From contig CAUYUJ010018071.1 in NCBI GenBank assembly GCA_963575745.1, positions 189,501-253,500 of the forward strand: 64,000 nt of DNA, in the 5' to 3' direction. The notes beneath the pieces are model-generated. The model saw only the letters and a list, made by a program, of their open reading frames with translations. It was not told where the DNA came from and made no database searches. This stretch comes from Prorocentrum cordatum (Eukaryota; Sar; Dinophyceae; Prorocentrales; Prorocentraceae). Shown one piece after another: positions 1-9,380 of the stretch (positions within the stretch are counted from its first letter, which is position 1; each line of letters starts with the position of its first letter). The translations under genes and the position numbers were made by a program.

Positions 1-612
1 CTTGCGGTACGCGAGGTGCAGCCACCTCCTTTGCCGGCGGGCCAGGACCCGCCGGCGAAGGTGCTGCTCTGGGTCGAGAAAACTCCTGAGGAGGAGGAGG
101 CGGCGGAGGCCCGGAGGCAGGCCAAGGGCCGCGGCAAGGGCAACAAGGGCCGCGGCAAGGGCGGCAAGGGGGGCGGCAAGGGCTCGGGCAGCAAGGGGGA
201 CAAGAGCGGCGGCAAGGGCGGCCGCAAGGGAGGCAAGGGCGGCCGCAAGGGCGGCAGGGACGGCGGCGCGGACGGGAACGGCGCGCCGCCTGCGCCGCCC
301 CCGGCACCGCAGGCCAAAGCGGAGCCACCGGCACCGGCCCCGCAGGCCAAAGCGGAGCCAGCTGCACCGGGAGCGGCTGCTCCTTCTGGGGCGGCCGCTT
401 CGGCGGGGCCCTCTAGGCCGCCACTGGCGGCGCCCGCGCCCTACGTGGCGGAGGTGGCGGGCGGGGCCGGCCCTCTGGCGCCGGCAGCCCCCGGGGCCTG
501 CGCCGCCCCCAGGGCCCGCGAGCAGGCCCTTCAGCCGCACCGGTATAAGGGGGCGTCATGGCACCCCCGGCGGCGCAACCACGCGATGAGATCGTTTGAC
601 TACACTTTGTAG
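1..612 (+). CDS. Lys/Gly-rich protein, C-terminal part (5' end outside window)
   Basis: The frame is open through the left edge of the window and ends at TAG 610-612, so the start lies upstream; the GTG at 16 is not a credible start. The visible product has an acidic Glu-rich segment, then about 60 residues of Lys-Gly-Arg repeats (for example GRGKGNKGRGKGGKGGGK), then an Ala/Pro-rich tail containing QAKAEP twice. No catalytic domain is recognisable. The basic Gly/Lys stretch resembles the tail of the gag-like protein at 42065-43390, so a gag C terminus is possible. A low-complexity host RNA-binding protein is the alternative. Confidence 0.45.
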   Translation, partial: LAVREVQPPPLPAGQDPPAKVLLWVEKTPEEEEAAEARRQAKGRGKGNKGRGKGGKGGGKGSGSKGDKSGGKGGRKGGKGGRKGGRDGGADGNGAPPAPPPAPQAKAEPPAPAPQAKAEPAAPGAAAPSGAAASAGPSRPPLAAPAPYVAEVAGGAGPLAPAAPGACAAPRAREQALQPHRYKGASWHPRRRNHAMRSFDYTL

Positions 613-2160
613 GAGAGTTTTGTTTCGTCTATCCTTCTCCCTCGCCCTTCCCCCCTCCATCGCTGCGGTCAAGTTAGCATTGTTTGAGACTTCCTGGAGA
701 GAGCTCTTTTATTTGTCGTTCTTTGAAGAATTCTGAAGGAGACGTCGGGAATTAGGTGCCGGCCTGCGCGTGAGACGTACCTCGATATTTTGCTGTCTCG
801 TGTGTTGTGCGGGCGTGTGCGGGCAGGCCTGCTCCGATCCCAGGAATCTGATGTGTGTCTCTCGTCCCCCACCAGGTGCACGGCTGACCGACAACGCCCG
901 AGGGACGGCGGACTCGCCGTTCCGGCGTCTGAGAGGAGTACGCATTGATCACCCTCCCCCTCCCTGCCCCTCCCCCCGCACCCCCCTCTATTCAGGCACT
1001 CAGGTCGAGTAGTGGGGCCGTGTCGCGTAGCGGGGGCCAGGTCGAGTAGAGGGGGCCGTGTCGAGTAGAGGGTTTTCATATTGTGCATGTGTTCATTGAT
1101 GTTACTGATTAAATGTGCAGGTTCTCCCCTCCCCCTCCTCTCCACTCCCCCCTCACTTCTTGATCGGGCCTTCCCCCCCCTTGTCTCCAGCCCGTTTAAA
1201 TTATGCCCTCCAGGCATGGATGGAAGGGCAGCCCGCCCGCCCGGATGGGCGACTTGGCGGAGGGCGAGGACGAGGACGAGGACGAGGACTTCCCTCGACC
1301 AAGCTCTGAACCCGCGGTCGAGCGCACGCTTTCTGACCAGCCCTGAGGATCGCACACGCGCCTCCTCCCGCTATTGTCGTCTCGTCGCCGACGCCAGCGC
1401 TGCCCCCGTCGCCGCTGTCAGAGGAGGAGGGAAAGGCACTGGATGGTGGAATGGTAGAGCGCCCTCCTTTTGGGCGATATTGTCTTGTTGATCTGCGCAG
1501 GGGCTTGCGCGCATCCCACGCTAACTCCTGCACTCGCAGTTGTAGTCCATTCTTTGGACGACTTGCGAAGGGGCTTGCGCACATCCCTCGCTAATGCGCC
1601 GCAGCTGCAAACAGGCTGCGCGCAGAGCAATCCTCCCAGCTATCATCGCGCTGGCTACCGAATTGAGAAACTCGACCTCGATGAAGTCCAGCTGGAACTC
1701 ACACCCCTTTTGAGCCACCAGGGCCAGAATTCCACGAGACGAACCAGCATTTAATTCTGAGCTCGCACGTGAAAGGGGCGCGGCATGGACAGTAGGGCAC
1801 GGGTGCCCCGGAGCAGCAGGGCGCCGGTGGGAGCGGGGTCTGACCGGACAAGAGTCCCGACAGGGGGCCCCGTCCCTTTTGTGCGCAGATGGAGCGGCTA
1901 GACCATACGCCGTCCATTAAGCTAATGTCAGCGCCCGCACACATTTGGCACCCCGGGACTTCCCTGTTAGTGGGTACTGTCCCTTTCCCCCCCGTGAGTC
2001 CGACTACGTCGGCTGGGCACCCCGCGGGGAGCGCCGGGCCAGCAAACTCTTTTGACGAAGTCCGAGAAGAATGCTGGCCCGGTCTTGCCCTGGAAAACTC
2101 GCGAGGCGAGCAGCTGGAACAGTCCCGCGGGCGCCGTGCGCACACTGGCATCGCGAGTAC
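613..2160. other. Unassigned stretch, no gene recognised
   Basis: No reading frame here shows a recognisable domain. Visible structure: a C-rich tract at 945-990; a short tandem family around GTCGAGTAGAGGGGGCC at 1005-1075; and a duplicated segment containing GGGGCTTGCGC near 1500 and 1570. The stretch near 1385-1450 (GAGGAGGGAAA context) resembles the leader DNA at 43830-43880, so part of it is probably decayed retroelement leader. Confidence 0.4.
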
Positions 2161-2184
2161 AATTGCGCGACTTAGCGCTCGAAT

Positions 2185-3370
2185 TGCATTTCTGGGCCCG
2201 CTAGCGCCAGAACGCGCGATTCGCGCTGCAGGTGCAATTCTGGGCACGCCAGCCCCCAAAATGCGAGCATGCCCTCTCCGAATGCACTTCTGCCGCGTCG
2301 GCGCCAGATTCCGCAGATTCGGTCTCGTTCCTGGGCGACGCCTGTCTGGGCGCGCTAGCGCCAGAATGCGCGCATTCGCGCTCCGATTGCGTTTCTGAGC
2401 GCGCTAGCGCTAGCATACAGGGTTCGCCCTCCAGATGCAATTCTCGGCGCGCCAGTCCCAAAAGACGAGGGTTTCCCTCCGACGGCACTTCTGGGCGCGC
2501 GGGCGCCAGATTGCGCAAATTCGGCTTCGGAATGCATCCCTGGGCGCGCTAGGGTCAGGATGCGCAAGTCGCGCCTAGAATGCAATTTGGTGTGCGCCGG
2601 CGGCAGAATGCGCAAATTCGGCCTCAGAATGCATCTCTGGGCGCGCTAGCGCCGAAAGCGCCTATTCGCCTCTTCTGGGCGCGCCAGCGCGAGATTGCGC
2701 AGATTCGGGCCCCGAATACAACCCTGCCCGCTCCAGCGCCAGATTGCGCGGAGTCCGGCTCTGATTGCAGTTCGGGGCGCGCGAGCGCCAGATTGCGCGG
2801 AGTCGCGGCCCGAATGCAATTCTAAGCGCCCCGGCGCCAGAATGCGCGGATTCGAACTCGGAATGCCATTCTGAGCGAGCTAGCGCCAGATTGCGCAGGT
2901 TCGCGCTCCGATTGCAATTCTGGGCGGGCCGGCGCGAGACTGTGCAGATTCGCGCCCAGACAGCACTTGTTGGCGCGCTAGCGCCAGAATGCGCGATTTC
3001 GCGCGCAGATACGGGCGCTGTACCAGCGAGAAACGGGCAGCCCTGCCAGGGTGGCCGGCGAGCCAGCCCAGCAGGCCCCGCAGGAGAGACATGCGCGGGC
3101 ACACGACGAGGAAGGCGCTGGCCAGCAAGGGTGCGGGCCTGGGGCGCGGCAGGCAGGCCCGCAAGGGCACGAGCCAAGGTATTTCAGCCAGGCAGGGGCA
3201 CTCCGGGCGCGCTGGCGCCAGAATGAGGGCATTCGGAATGCAGTGCGCAAGTTTGCGCCCTGACCGCAAGTGCAGGGATTCGCTGCGATTGCACGCCTGG
3301 ACGCGCCGGCGCCAGATTGTGCAGGATCGCGCGCAGAATGCAATCCTGGGCGCGCTGGCGCCAGAACGAC
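2185..3370. repeat. 48-49 bp GC-rich satellite, degenerate array
   Basis: Units recur every 48-49 bp (starts near 2191, 2239, 2288, 2393, 2441, 2489, 2538, 2586, 2634). Each has a palindromic core like GGCGCGCTAGCGCC, then AGAATGCGC, ATTCG and GAATGCAATTCTG. A unique stretch of about 190 bp (3005-3190) interrupts the array. Reading frames across it are repeat artefacts. Related 49 bp arrays occur at 36790-38100 and 43985-44400. Confidence 0.8.
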
Positions 3371-3895
3371 CCCAGCGCTTGCGAGGCGCACCAGCATGCG
3401 ACGAGGAAGGCGCTGGCCAGCAAGGCCGCGGGCCTGGGGTATGGCAGCCAGGCCAGGGCACCCCACATGCAGCCGCAACTGGAACACACGGTGCGAGAAT
3501 GGCGCTCAGCGGCGCCAGACAAAGACAATCTGCGGCTACAATTTGGGTGCCAACCTTGAACAACAACACAGCAGCAGTGACGGGGGACCCACGAGCTGGC
3601 CTTCAACCTTGAACAACACAGAGCGCCCAGCACCAGAGGCTCGAGGGGCAAATCCCCAACCTCCAGCATCGGGCCCCGCCAGCTCCCGCGGAGCCGCCAA
3701 ATGCGCGAGACGGGGCCACCTGCTCTCGAGAGAGAGCACGACGCGCATAAGGCAGAGCCGCTGGCCCTCTCAGGAGGGCACCAAGCATGTGAAACAAGAG
3801 CGCTTGTCCATTATGGGCACCTGGGCCCCAGAACGCAAACCAAAGCCCCCAGAGGCTACGAGGAGAAGAATGGATGACGATTCGCTCCGTCGTCA
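3371..3895. other. Unassigned stretch between satellite and element end
   Basis: No gene recognised. The segment near 3397-3425 repeats GACGAGGAAGGCGCTGGCC seen near 3105, so the satellite-interrupting DNA is itself partly duplicated. Confidence 0.35.
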
Positions 3896-3944
3896 TATTT
3901 TCCTGCCTCCCAAATCGCTTCGCGATTTAAAGGCTAAGAAAATC
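3896..3944. repeat. Palindromic YR-element end, relic copy
   Basis: Arms ATTTTC and GAAAATC enclose an inverted AAATCGC/GCGATTT hairpin. The layout matches the palindromes at the B|A junctions of elements A, I, J and K (18046-18088, 8993-9038, 20550-20598, 24682-24732). It lies just beyond the truncated recombinase of element D and is probably a relic terminus. Confidence 0.5.
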
Positions 3945-4109
3945 TTCCTCCACCCCTCCAATGGGTTTGCGCCCTTGTGCGTACTCAGGGCAAACACTAA
4001 TCGCACTTCTGGCCGGCGATGTCTTGGGGCGAAAGCCACCAGTATCCCTGTGCACCCCAGGACATCCTGGACAGACACATCCTGTGCAAACGTAGAACCC
4101 CAATGCGCA

Positions 4110-4166
4110 CAGGTGTGTGTGTGTGTGCGTGTGCGTGTGCGCGTGTGCGTGCGTGTGGGAGTGTTG
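4110..4166. repeat. (GT)n microsatellite
   Basis: A run of GTGTGTGT with GC interruptions. It lies where homology of the minus-strand recombinase of element D breaks off, so that gene's 3' part is replaced or lost here. Confidence 0.85.
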
Positions 4167-4179
4167 CTGTCAGCCAATC

Positions 4180-5530
4180 TCCGCCTCAAGACGCATGTGC
4201 CGCATAGCGTCTTCCCTTGCAGTGCACAAATGCAACGACGAGACACTTCGACAGGTTCAGAGCAGCACTTGCGATTTGCGAAAGTAATCTGGATGGCCCC
4301 GGCGCCTCCGGCGGTCGCCTCAAGCACAACCCGCGCCCGAGATTGACCCAGTTGCAGCACCTCTCCGTAACGAAGGCCATAATGCCGTGCCACGACCCAT
4401 GAATCGCCTATCTCTCCGTGGCCGTTTTTGTAGCACCACTGCGCCAGTTTCCGAGTCCTGTCGCACGGATTTTGAGACGACGAATTGCTCTTCCAGATTT
4501 CTCTGCTCCACGTACCACACGTCCTGTGTCAAGCAGCGCCCCGACAGGTGTCCGCGTCCACCGCAGGATAGTCCTCAAATGCGACAGATACTTGCCGAGA
4601 GAAGAAGCACACGAAAAAGGACCACGAACGCGTCCACCTTTGCCTCCGACGGCGGCCAAGGATCGAATCCGTGCAGAGAGCAGCTTTGGCCATACAAGCG
4701 AAGCGCCGAGGCGCAACCCCTAGCACTGGCCTTCCAGCCACAGAATTCGATCCACATAGCTTCTCTTTCGAAATCCATCTCCGCAATGCTCCCCGAGCGC
4801 CGTGTCATTCTGCCCGGGGCGTCTGCTCTGGAGGTGCCAACATCAACGCATCGACAGCCGCCATTGCGACAGTCGCGTCGGCCAGTATGTCTGGCGAAGG
4901 CAATTGCGCAGACAGACGTATCATGGTACAAACTCCCAGCGCAGCCATTGCCCGTCTCTGCTTCACAGCATCATGAGCAACACATGTACCTGCAATCTTT
5001 GGAACAGCGGCCGGAAGTGGTGCTTTAGCTTGCACGGGGCTCCCAGGTTTGGCAGTACAAGTGCCGGTTTGCGCACAGATGGCAAGAAATTGCTTCACAA
5101 ATGATACTGGCCAACGCTGAAGAGGAACCCAAATCATGCAAGCCTCTTCCGCCGAGGTGCCTTTGAAGTCGGAAGGGCCCGTGGCGCCTTCGTTGAGCAA
5201 TTCCCGTTCACGAATATCGATCTCGGCCGACTCGCCAGAAACAGCACTGGCGCGGCGCAACAGAGGTGCAAGCCATGATTCCGTGCGTGGACGAACATTT
5301 CTGCTCCATTCAGTTGCGCCGCTGAGAGCGGCAGCCCGGCTAGAATCCAGAAAATTAAGCAAACCTCGATTCATCGCGGACTGAAAAGAAGCGGCTGAGC
5401 CGGCGGCTACGGAAACGAAAACACGATGTATTTCTGCGTCAATCGCATGGAGGAAATACTCAAAAGTTTTCGCTTGAGACGTACTGAAGCATCGCGCTCT
5501 TTTGCGCTCTGCACCGACACTGCCGACCAA
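4180..5530 (-). pseudogene. Tyrosine recombinase of element D, frameshifted and 3'-truncated
   Basis: DIRS-type recombinases integrate the circular DNA copy. The piece 5530-4805 holds the N-terminal region, the middle lies in other frames at 4931-4575 and 4786-4529, and the catalytic part resumes at 4393 with RHYGLRYGEVLQL, matching RHFTLRYGCEVLKL of the intact enzyme at 16279-17829. The Cys-rich CGTCVLRRR segment follows, then homology ends at a GT microsatellite. The His-x-x-Arg and Tyr motifs are therefore missing. At least three frame changes plus truncation make it non-functional. A sister copy lies at 34792-35830. Confidence 0.7.
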
Positions 5531-5589
5531 ATCTGTTCCTCGAAACTATGGCCTGGAGGCGTCTGCCCCGGCCACACCGACAGGTGATG

Positions 5590-7193
5590 GAGATGATATA
5601 TTTATCCACTGCGCCCCGCTGCATTCTGTCAGTCTCCTTCCACGGCACTGTAGCTGGCCACTGCCACTTTATCTGCCGGAATCCGCGCTCTGCGAGTTCA
5701 GCGGCGGACGCTGCACAAGACTCGTCCCTCGTAGGGCCGTCCGCCAACTTCAATTTGGACGGCACGCGCACCGCATGCAGCAGGAGGCCTGCAGCAGCTA
5801 CAGTGAACCAAAAATCATTGACAACTTCATTGTAATCATCCTGCCGGCTCGCGCCCCGGATGAGAGTATGAAGCGACGTTGCTATCAATGAATGAGACGG
5901 TTTCGCAATCCTTGAGCCCGTGCTCAATTAGGACTTGCACATTGCAGATGGCGGCCACAAGCTCCCATAGAGAGATCTGCGCACGGCGCCGCTGAGCCCA
6001 GCGCTTCGCCGCCGCAGGCACTGCAGCAGCGGACCACAAACGCATAGTAGGATGGGAAAGTGCAAACGCAATCTTCCCATCGCCGGCTGCGTCTGTGTAG
6101 ACGAAACAGCGCTGCACCTCGCGGGGGTGGAGATTCACGACTCGAGTTGGACAGGAGCCAAGAAAACGTCGCCACCACAAGAGCGCGTTCCGCACGCGCC
6201 CGGAATCCTTGCGCTCCTGCCGTTGGCTTGCCAGCGCAAAGCAGCCAGAAAAGCTCTGGCCCCACGGCCGAAAACTACGGAACCGCCCCAGCTGAGCCGA
6301 CCTGCCAAACGTTTAGCTTCAGCTGGCCGGAGAGAATCGGCTTCTAAAGCGCAATCTATACACCGGATCCACTTCTCGAGTTTCTCCCGACCGATCCAAA
6401 ATGCAATTGCGCCTGGCCAAGCGCGGGCGCAAACTCCGAGCACAGTTGCGCTGGATGCATCATCGACCGATTTCTTATGGTCCAACTCCCATCCCAGGAG
6501 CTTTATCACCTGGCGGGTGCAGTTTGCAGTACCCCTCGGCCCTGCAAGTTCGTATGAATTCTCTTCTGTACGATCTGCGGCAAACAGGTCGTCGACAAAG
6601 CGAGGCGAGGCAATTAAAAAATCCTGCGCTAAGAACGCTTGGACAAAACTGCCAAAACGATGGCAAGAATGCACCGAGCTTAAAGCCCCGAAAGGACACG
6701 CGAGCAACTGCAGTCCTGAGTTCTCAACTGCTGCCGCTGCCCACGAGACTACGGCAAAACGCAAGTGGTCTGCGCGAAGAGGTAAACTCTTGAAAGCGCT
6801 CTTGAAATCTTCCTTGCGGAAGCGAATCTCAGCGTGCTCGCCGCACCCTGCGATTAAAGCAGACGCTAAATCAACCAGCGAATCTAGATTGTCCACTGGA
6901 GAGCCTCCCCGACGGACGCAGTGGCATTCACATCGGAATCGCTAAAATCATCCACGAGGCGCACCTTTGGGGTCATTGCCCTCGGTGTCCTCGCGGAAGC
7001 CTTCAAACACAGGAAACCGAGCTTTGGAAATGGAAGAAGCGGGCGACAGTGCTGTCCACCACGCCTTCCGCGTCTCGACTTCCTCATCGCACTTGGCATT
7101 GAAAGCGCGCGAAATCGTAGGCTCTGCTATCTTAGACCAGCGAATGCGTTCCAGGGTCGCATTATTGCCGGCTCGAGCTCCGTCCAGCAGCAT
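5590..7193 (-). pseudogene. RT/RNase H (pol) of element D, frameshifted
   Basis: Pieces in several frames read in order on the minus strand. The first has RLVDDFSDSDVNA (RT motif 1 region), then KEDFKSAFKSLPLR, CPFGALSSVHS and SPRFVDDLFAADR (active-site FVDD). Connection-region AKRLAGRLSWGGSVVFG follows, then RNase H with CFVYTDAAGDG, ISLWELVAA, SFIDSN and LADGPTR. Order and motifs parallel the intact pol at 13760-15964. At least four frame changes show decay. The recombinase of the same element follows immediately downstream. Confidence 0.75.
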
Positions 7194-7261
7194 TTCTTCG
7201 TCATGCAGTCGGGCTTATTTGAGGGAGTTTCTGTGGAACTGCCGTCATCCTCACCCCCGGT

Positions 7262-7960
7262 GCGGGGAGCACAGGGGCCCAGAGCGGCCTCCGGCACCGT
7301 TTCCAGACAGATCCGGTGGATCCGGTGGATCCGCCGACGAATCCCGTCGCCCTCGCTTTAGACATCCTCACAAAACCGGCCCCGGGGGAGGTGCCCAGAG
7401 GAGCCCAGAGCGGCCTCCGGCACCGTTTCCGGACAGATCCGGTGGATCCGGATGACGAATCCCAAACCGGCGCCCTCGCTTGACATCCTCACAAAACCGG
7501 CCCCGGGGGAGGTGCCCAGAGGAGCCCAGAGCGGCCTCCGGCATTCCGGACAGAGACGGTGGATCCTCGACGAATCCCAAACCGGCGCCCTCGCTTGAGA
7601 CATCCTCACAAAACCGGCCCCGGGGGAGGTGCCCAGAGGAGCCCAGAGCGGCCTCCGGCACCGTTTCCGGACAGATCCGGTGGATCCGGTGGATCCGCCG
7701 ACGAATCCCAAACCGGCGCCCTCGCTTGAGACATCCTCACAAAACCGGCCCCGGGGGAGGTGCCCAGAGGAGCCCAGAGCGGCCTCCGGCACCGTTTCCG
7801 GACAGATCCGATCCGGTGGATCCGGTGGATCCGCCGACGAATCCCAAACCGGCGCCCTCGCTTGAGACATCCTCACAAAACCGGCCCCGGGGGAGGTGCC
7901 CAGAGGAGCCCAGAGCGGCCTCCGGCACCGTTTCCGGACAGATCCGGTGGAGTAGACGCT
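7262..7960. repeat. 117-136 bp tandem minisatellite inside gag of element D
   Basis: About five units, each carrying CCTCACAAAACCGGCCCCGG, a GAGGAGCCCAGAGCGGCCTC block and GGTGGATCCGGTGGATCC. The starts of the CATCCTCACA block are near 7363, 7484, 7601, 7732 and 7868. On the minus strand the array begins right after gag codons ending AVSSVY, so most of gag is replaced by repeats. Confidence 0.85.
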
Positions 7961-7961
7961 G

Positions 7962-8149
7962 CTCACAGCTTCGCTCATCATGCGGGCCACTGCCGTGTAC
8001 CAGCGCGGATCGTGTCTGGCCTTGGGCTCTGCCTCCAGGCTGAGCACGAATTGAACCCACTTCTCGCGTTGCTCTGCAGAAGCGCTGTTGAAAGCACTCC
8101 CCGGCATCCGCTCGAGATCAGCCTGGATCTCTTCACGAGAGAAAGACAT
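7962..8149 (-). pseudogene. Gag-like protein of element D, N-terminal fragment
   Basis: ATG at 8149 gives a product starting MSFSREEIQADLERMPGSAF and containing EKWVQFVLSLEAEPKARHD and YTAVARMMSEAVSSVY. It aligns with the N terminus of the gag-like proteins at 12455 (EKWIQFV) and 43390. The homology stops where the minisatellite begins. A structural, nucleic-acid-packaging role is inferred from gene order only. Confidence 0.65.
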
Positions 8150-8474
8150 GCTGACACGTGGCAGACAGAACAACTGTTGAGAGCGGCTGATTACAGAAGC
8201 ATCAGTAAGCAGAAGAGGACTTCGACAGTACTCTCCGCCGGCGGCTACGGACATGGAGCGAGAGACAGAAACTGGGAATCACTCCTTTGAGTCATCGCCT
8301 GTCGCCCCAGCCGATACACAATGTGGACGCACCACGGAATGCCTTCAACCAGGATCGCTTGGCGCAAAAATTGGAGCAACAGCCGCCGCCCCAGCAGTCC
8401 CTGACTGCAGCGCACCAGACCCCACAGCGAATGATGATGGGAGAAGAAATGGGACAGAGTTCGGTTGTTTTCAA
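8150..8474 (-). other. 5' leader of element D
   Basis: Non-coding DNA upstream of the gag start. It is nearly the same as 43391-43705 upstream of the sister gag of element M, and shares CCGGCGGCTACGGACATGG with 23260 upstream of gag fragment O. Similarity to M ends at about 8470, where element I begins, so I appears to have inserted into D's leader. Confidence 0.55.
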
Positions 8475-9140
8475 TACTTGCCCGCCTTCTGGTGGAGTGG
8501 GCGCGCCTGCAGTGGGCCAGGAATCTGGACGCTGCCTGCGCGACAGGCGAGTGAGAGCCCCGAGAGAAGCGCCCCGCCACGCGCCGGCCCCACACTCCCC
8601 AGAAGCCACACCAAGCCATAAGGGCGGGCGGGCGGGCAACGACGAAGGCGATGACAAACAACACCACGGGCGCTGCGAACAGCACCTGGCCCACCTTGTG
8701 GACCACTGGGAGCCTGCAAAGACCCCCCGGTGGAGCGAGTGCACCCCGCAGGGCGCTTGCTCCGCGGCGGCCGTGATGCCTGGGACTTGCTATCCCGCCC
8801 CCGAGCCGGGCGGTGCTCCGATCGGCCTCCGGAGTTGTCGAAGACCACCGCTGCTCCGAGTCGGAGCCAACCTTGGAAGAAATCCGCCGCTCCGTCGGGA
8901 GCCCAAGCCGTGACTGCCCACGAGTTTACGTACACGGTTAAAGCCATCAACTGATGAATCTACAAACCGTTTTACGTCAGCCGGGGCTTTTAGATTTTCT
9001 TCTCCATCGAAACCTTTGGTTTAGGGGGTATGAAAATCTACTTGCCCGCCTTCTGGTGGAGTGGGCGCGCCTGCAGCGGGCCAGGAATCTGGACGCTGCC
9101 GGCGCGACAGGCGAGTGAGAGGCCCGAGAGAAGCGCCCCA
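8475..9140 (-). repeat. B1-A2-B2 terminal repeats of element I
   Basis: Two ~105 bp direct copies (8475-8580 and about 9040-9140, both starting ACTTGCCCGCCTTCTGGTGG) flank ~450 bp. A palindrome with arms GATTTTC (8993) and GAAAATC (9032) sits at the B1|A2 junction. On the minus strand this reads B1-A2-B2 downstream of the recombinase, as expected for split direct repeats. Confidence 0.65.
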
Positions 9141-9380
9141 ATGGTGGGGGCTCGACTCGCCCTGCCCATAACACTCCCAATGTAGGCGACTCGGGCCCGG
9201 ATCCCCGCGTGAGCTCTGGAGCATCGCTCCGTTTTTAAATCCCGGACCTCCTGGACTAGGGACAAGCAGGGCTCGCGCGGAATAGCGCCAGCCAGATAAC
9301 ATATTGCTGTTGTTTTCCTCAACTCTCCACGCCTGATCCATCGTCTGACGAGTCGGAAAACTCTGCGCCCACTTAGCAGC

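Noticed and set aside
669-1355. Minus-strand open frame of 228 codons
   Set aside because: Overlaps several other open frames in GC-rich DNA and has no motif; alternatives on the plus strand are equally open.
7358-8254. A 298-codon gag-like frame as an intact gene
   Set aside because: Only the first ~60 codons after ATG 8149 match gag; the rest is minisatellite.
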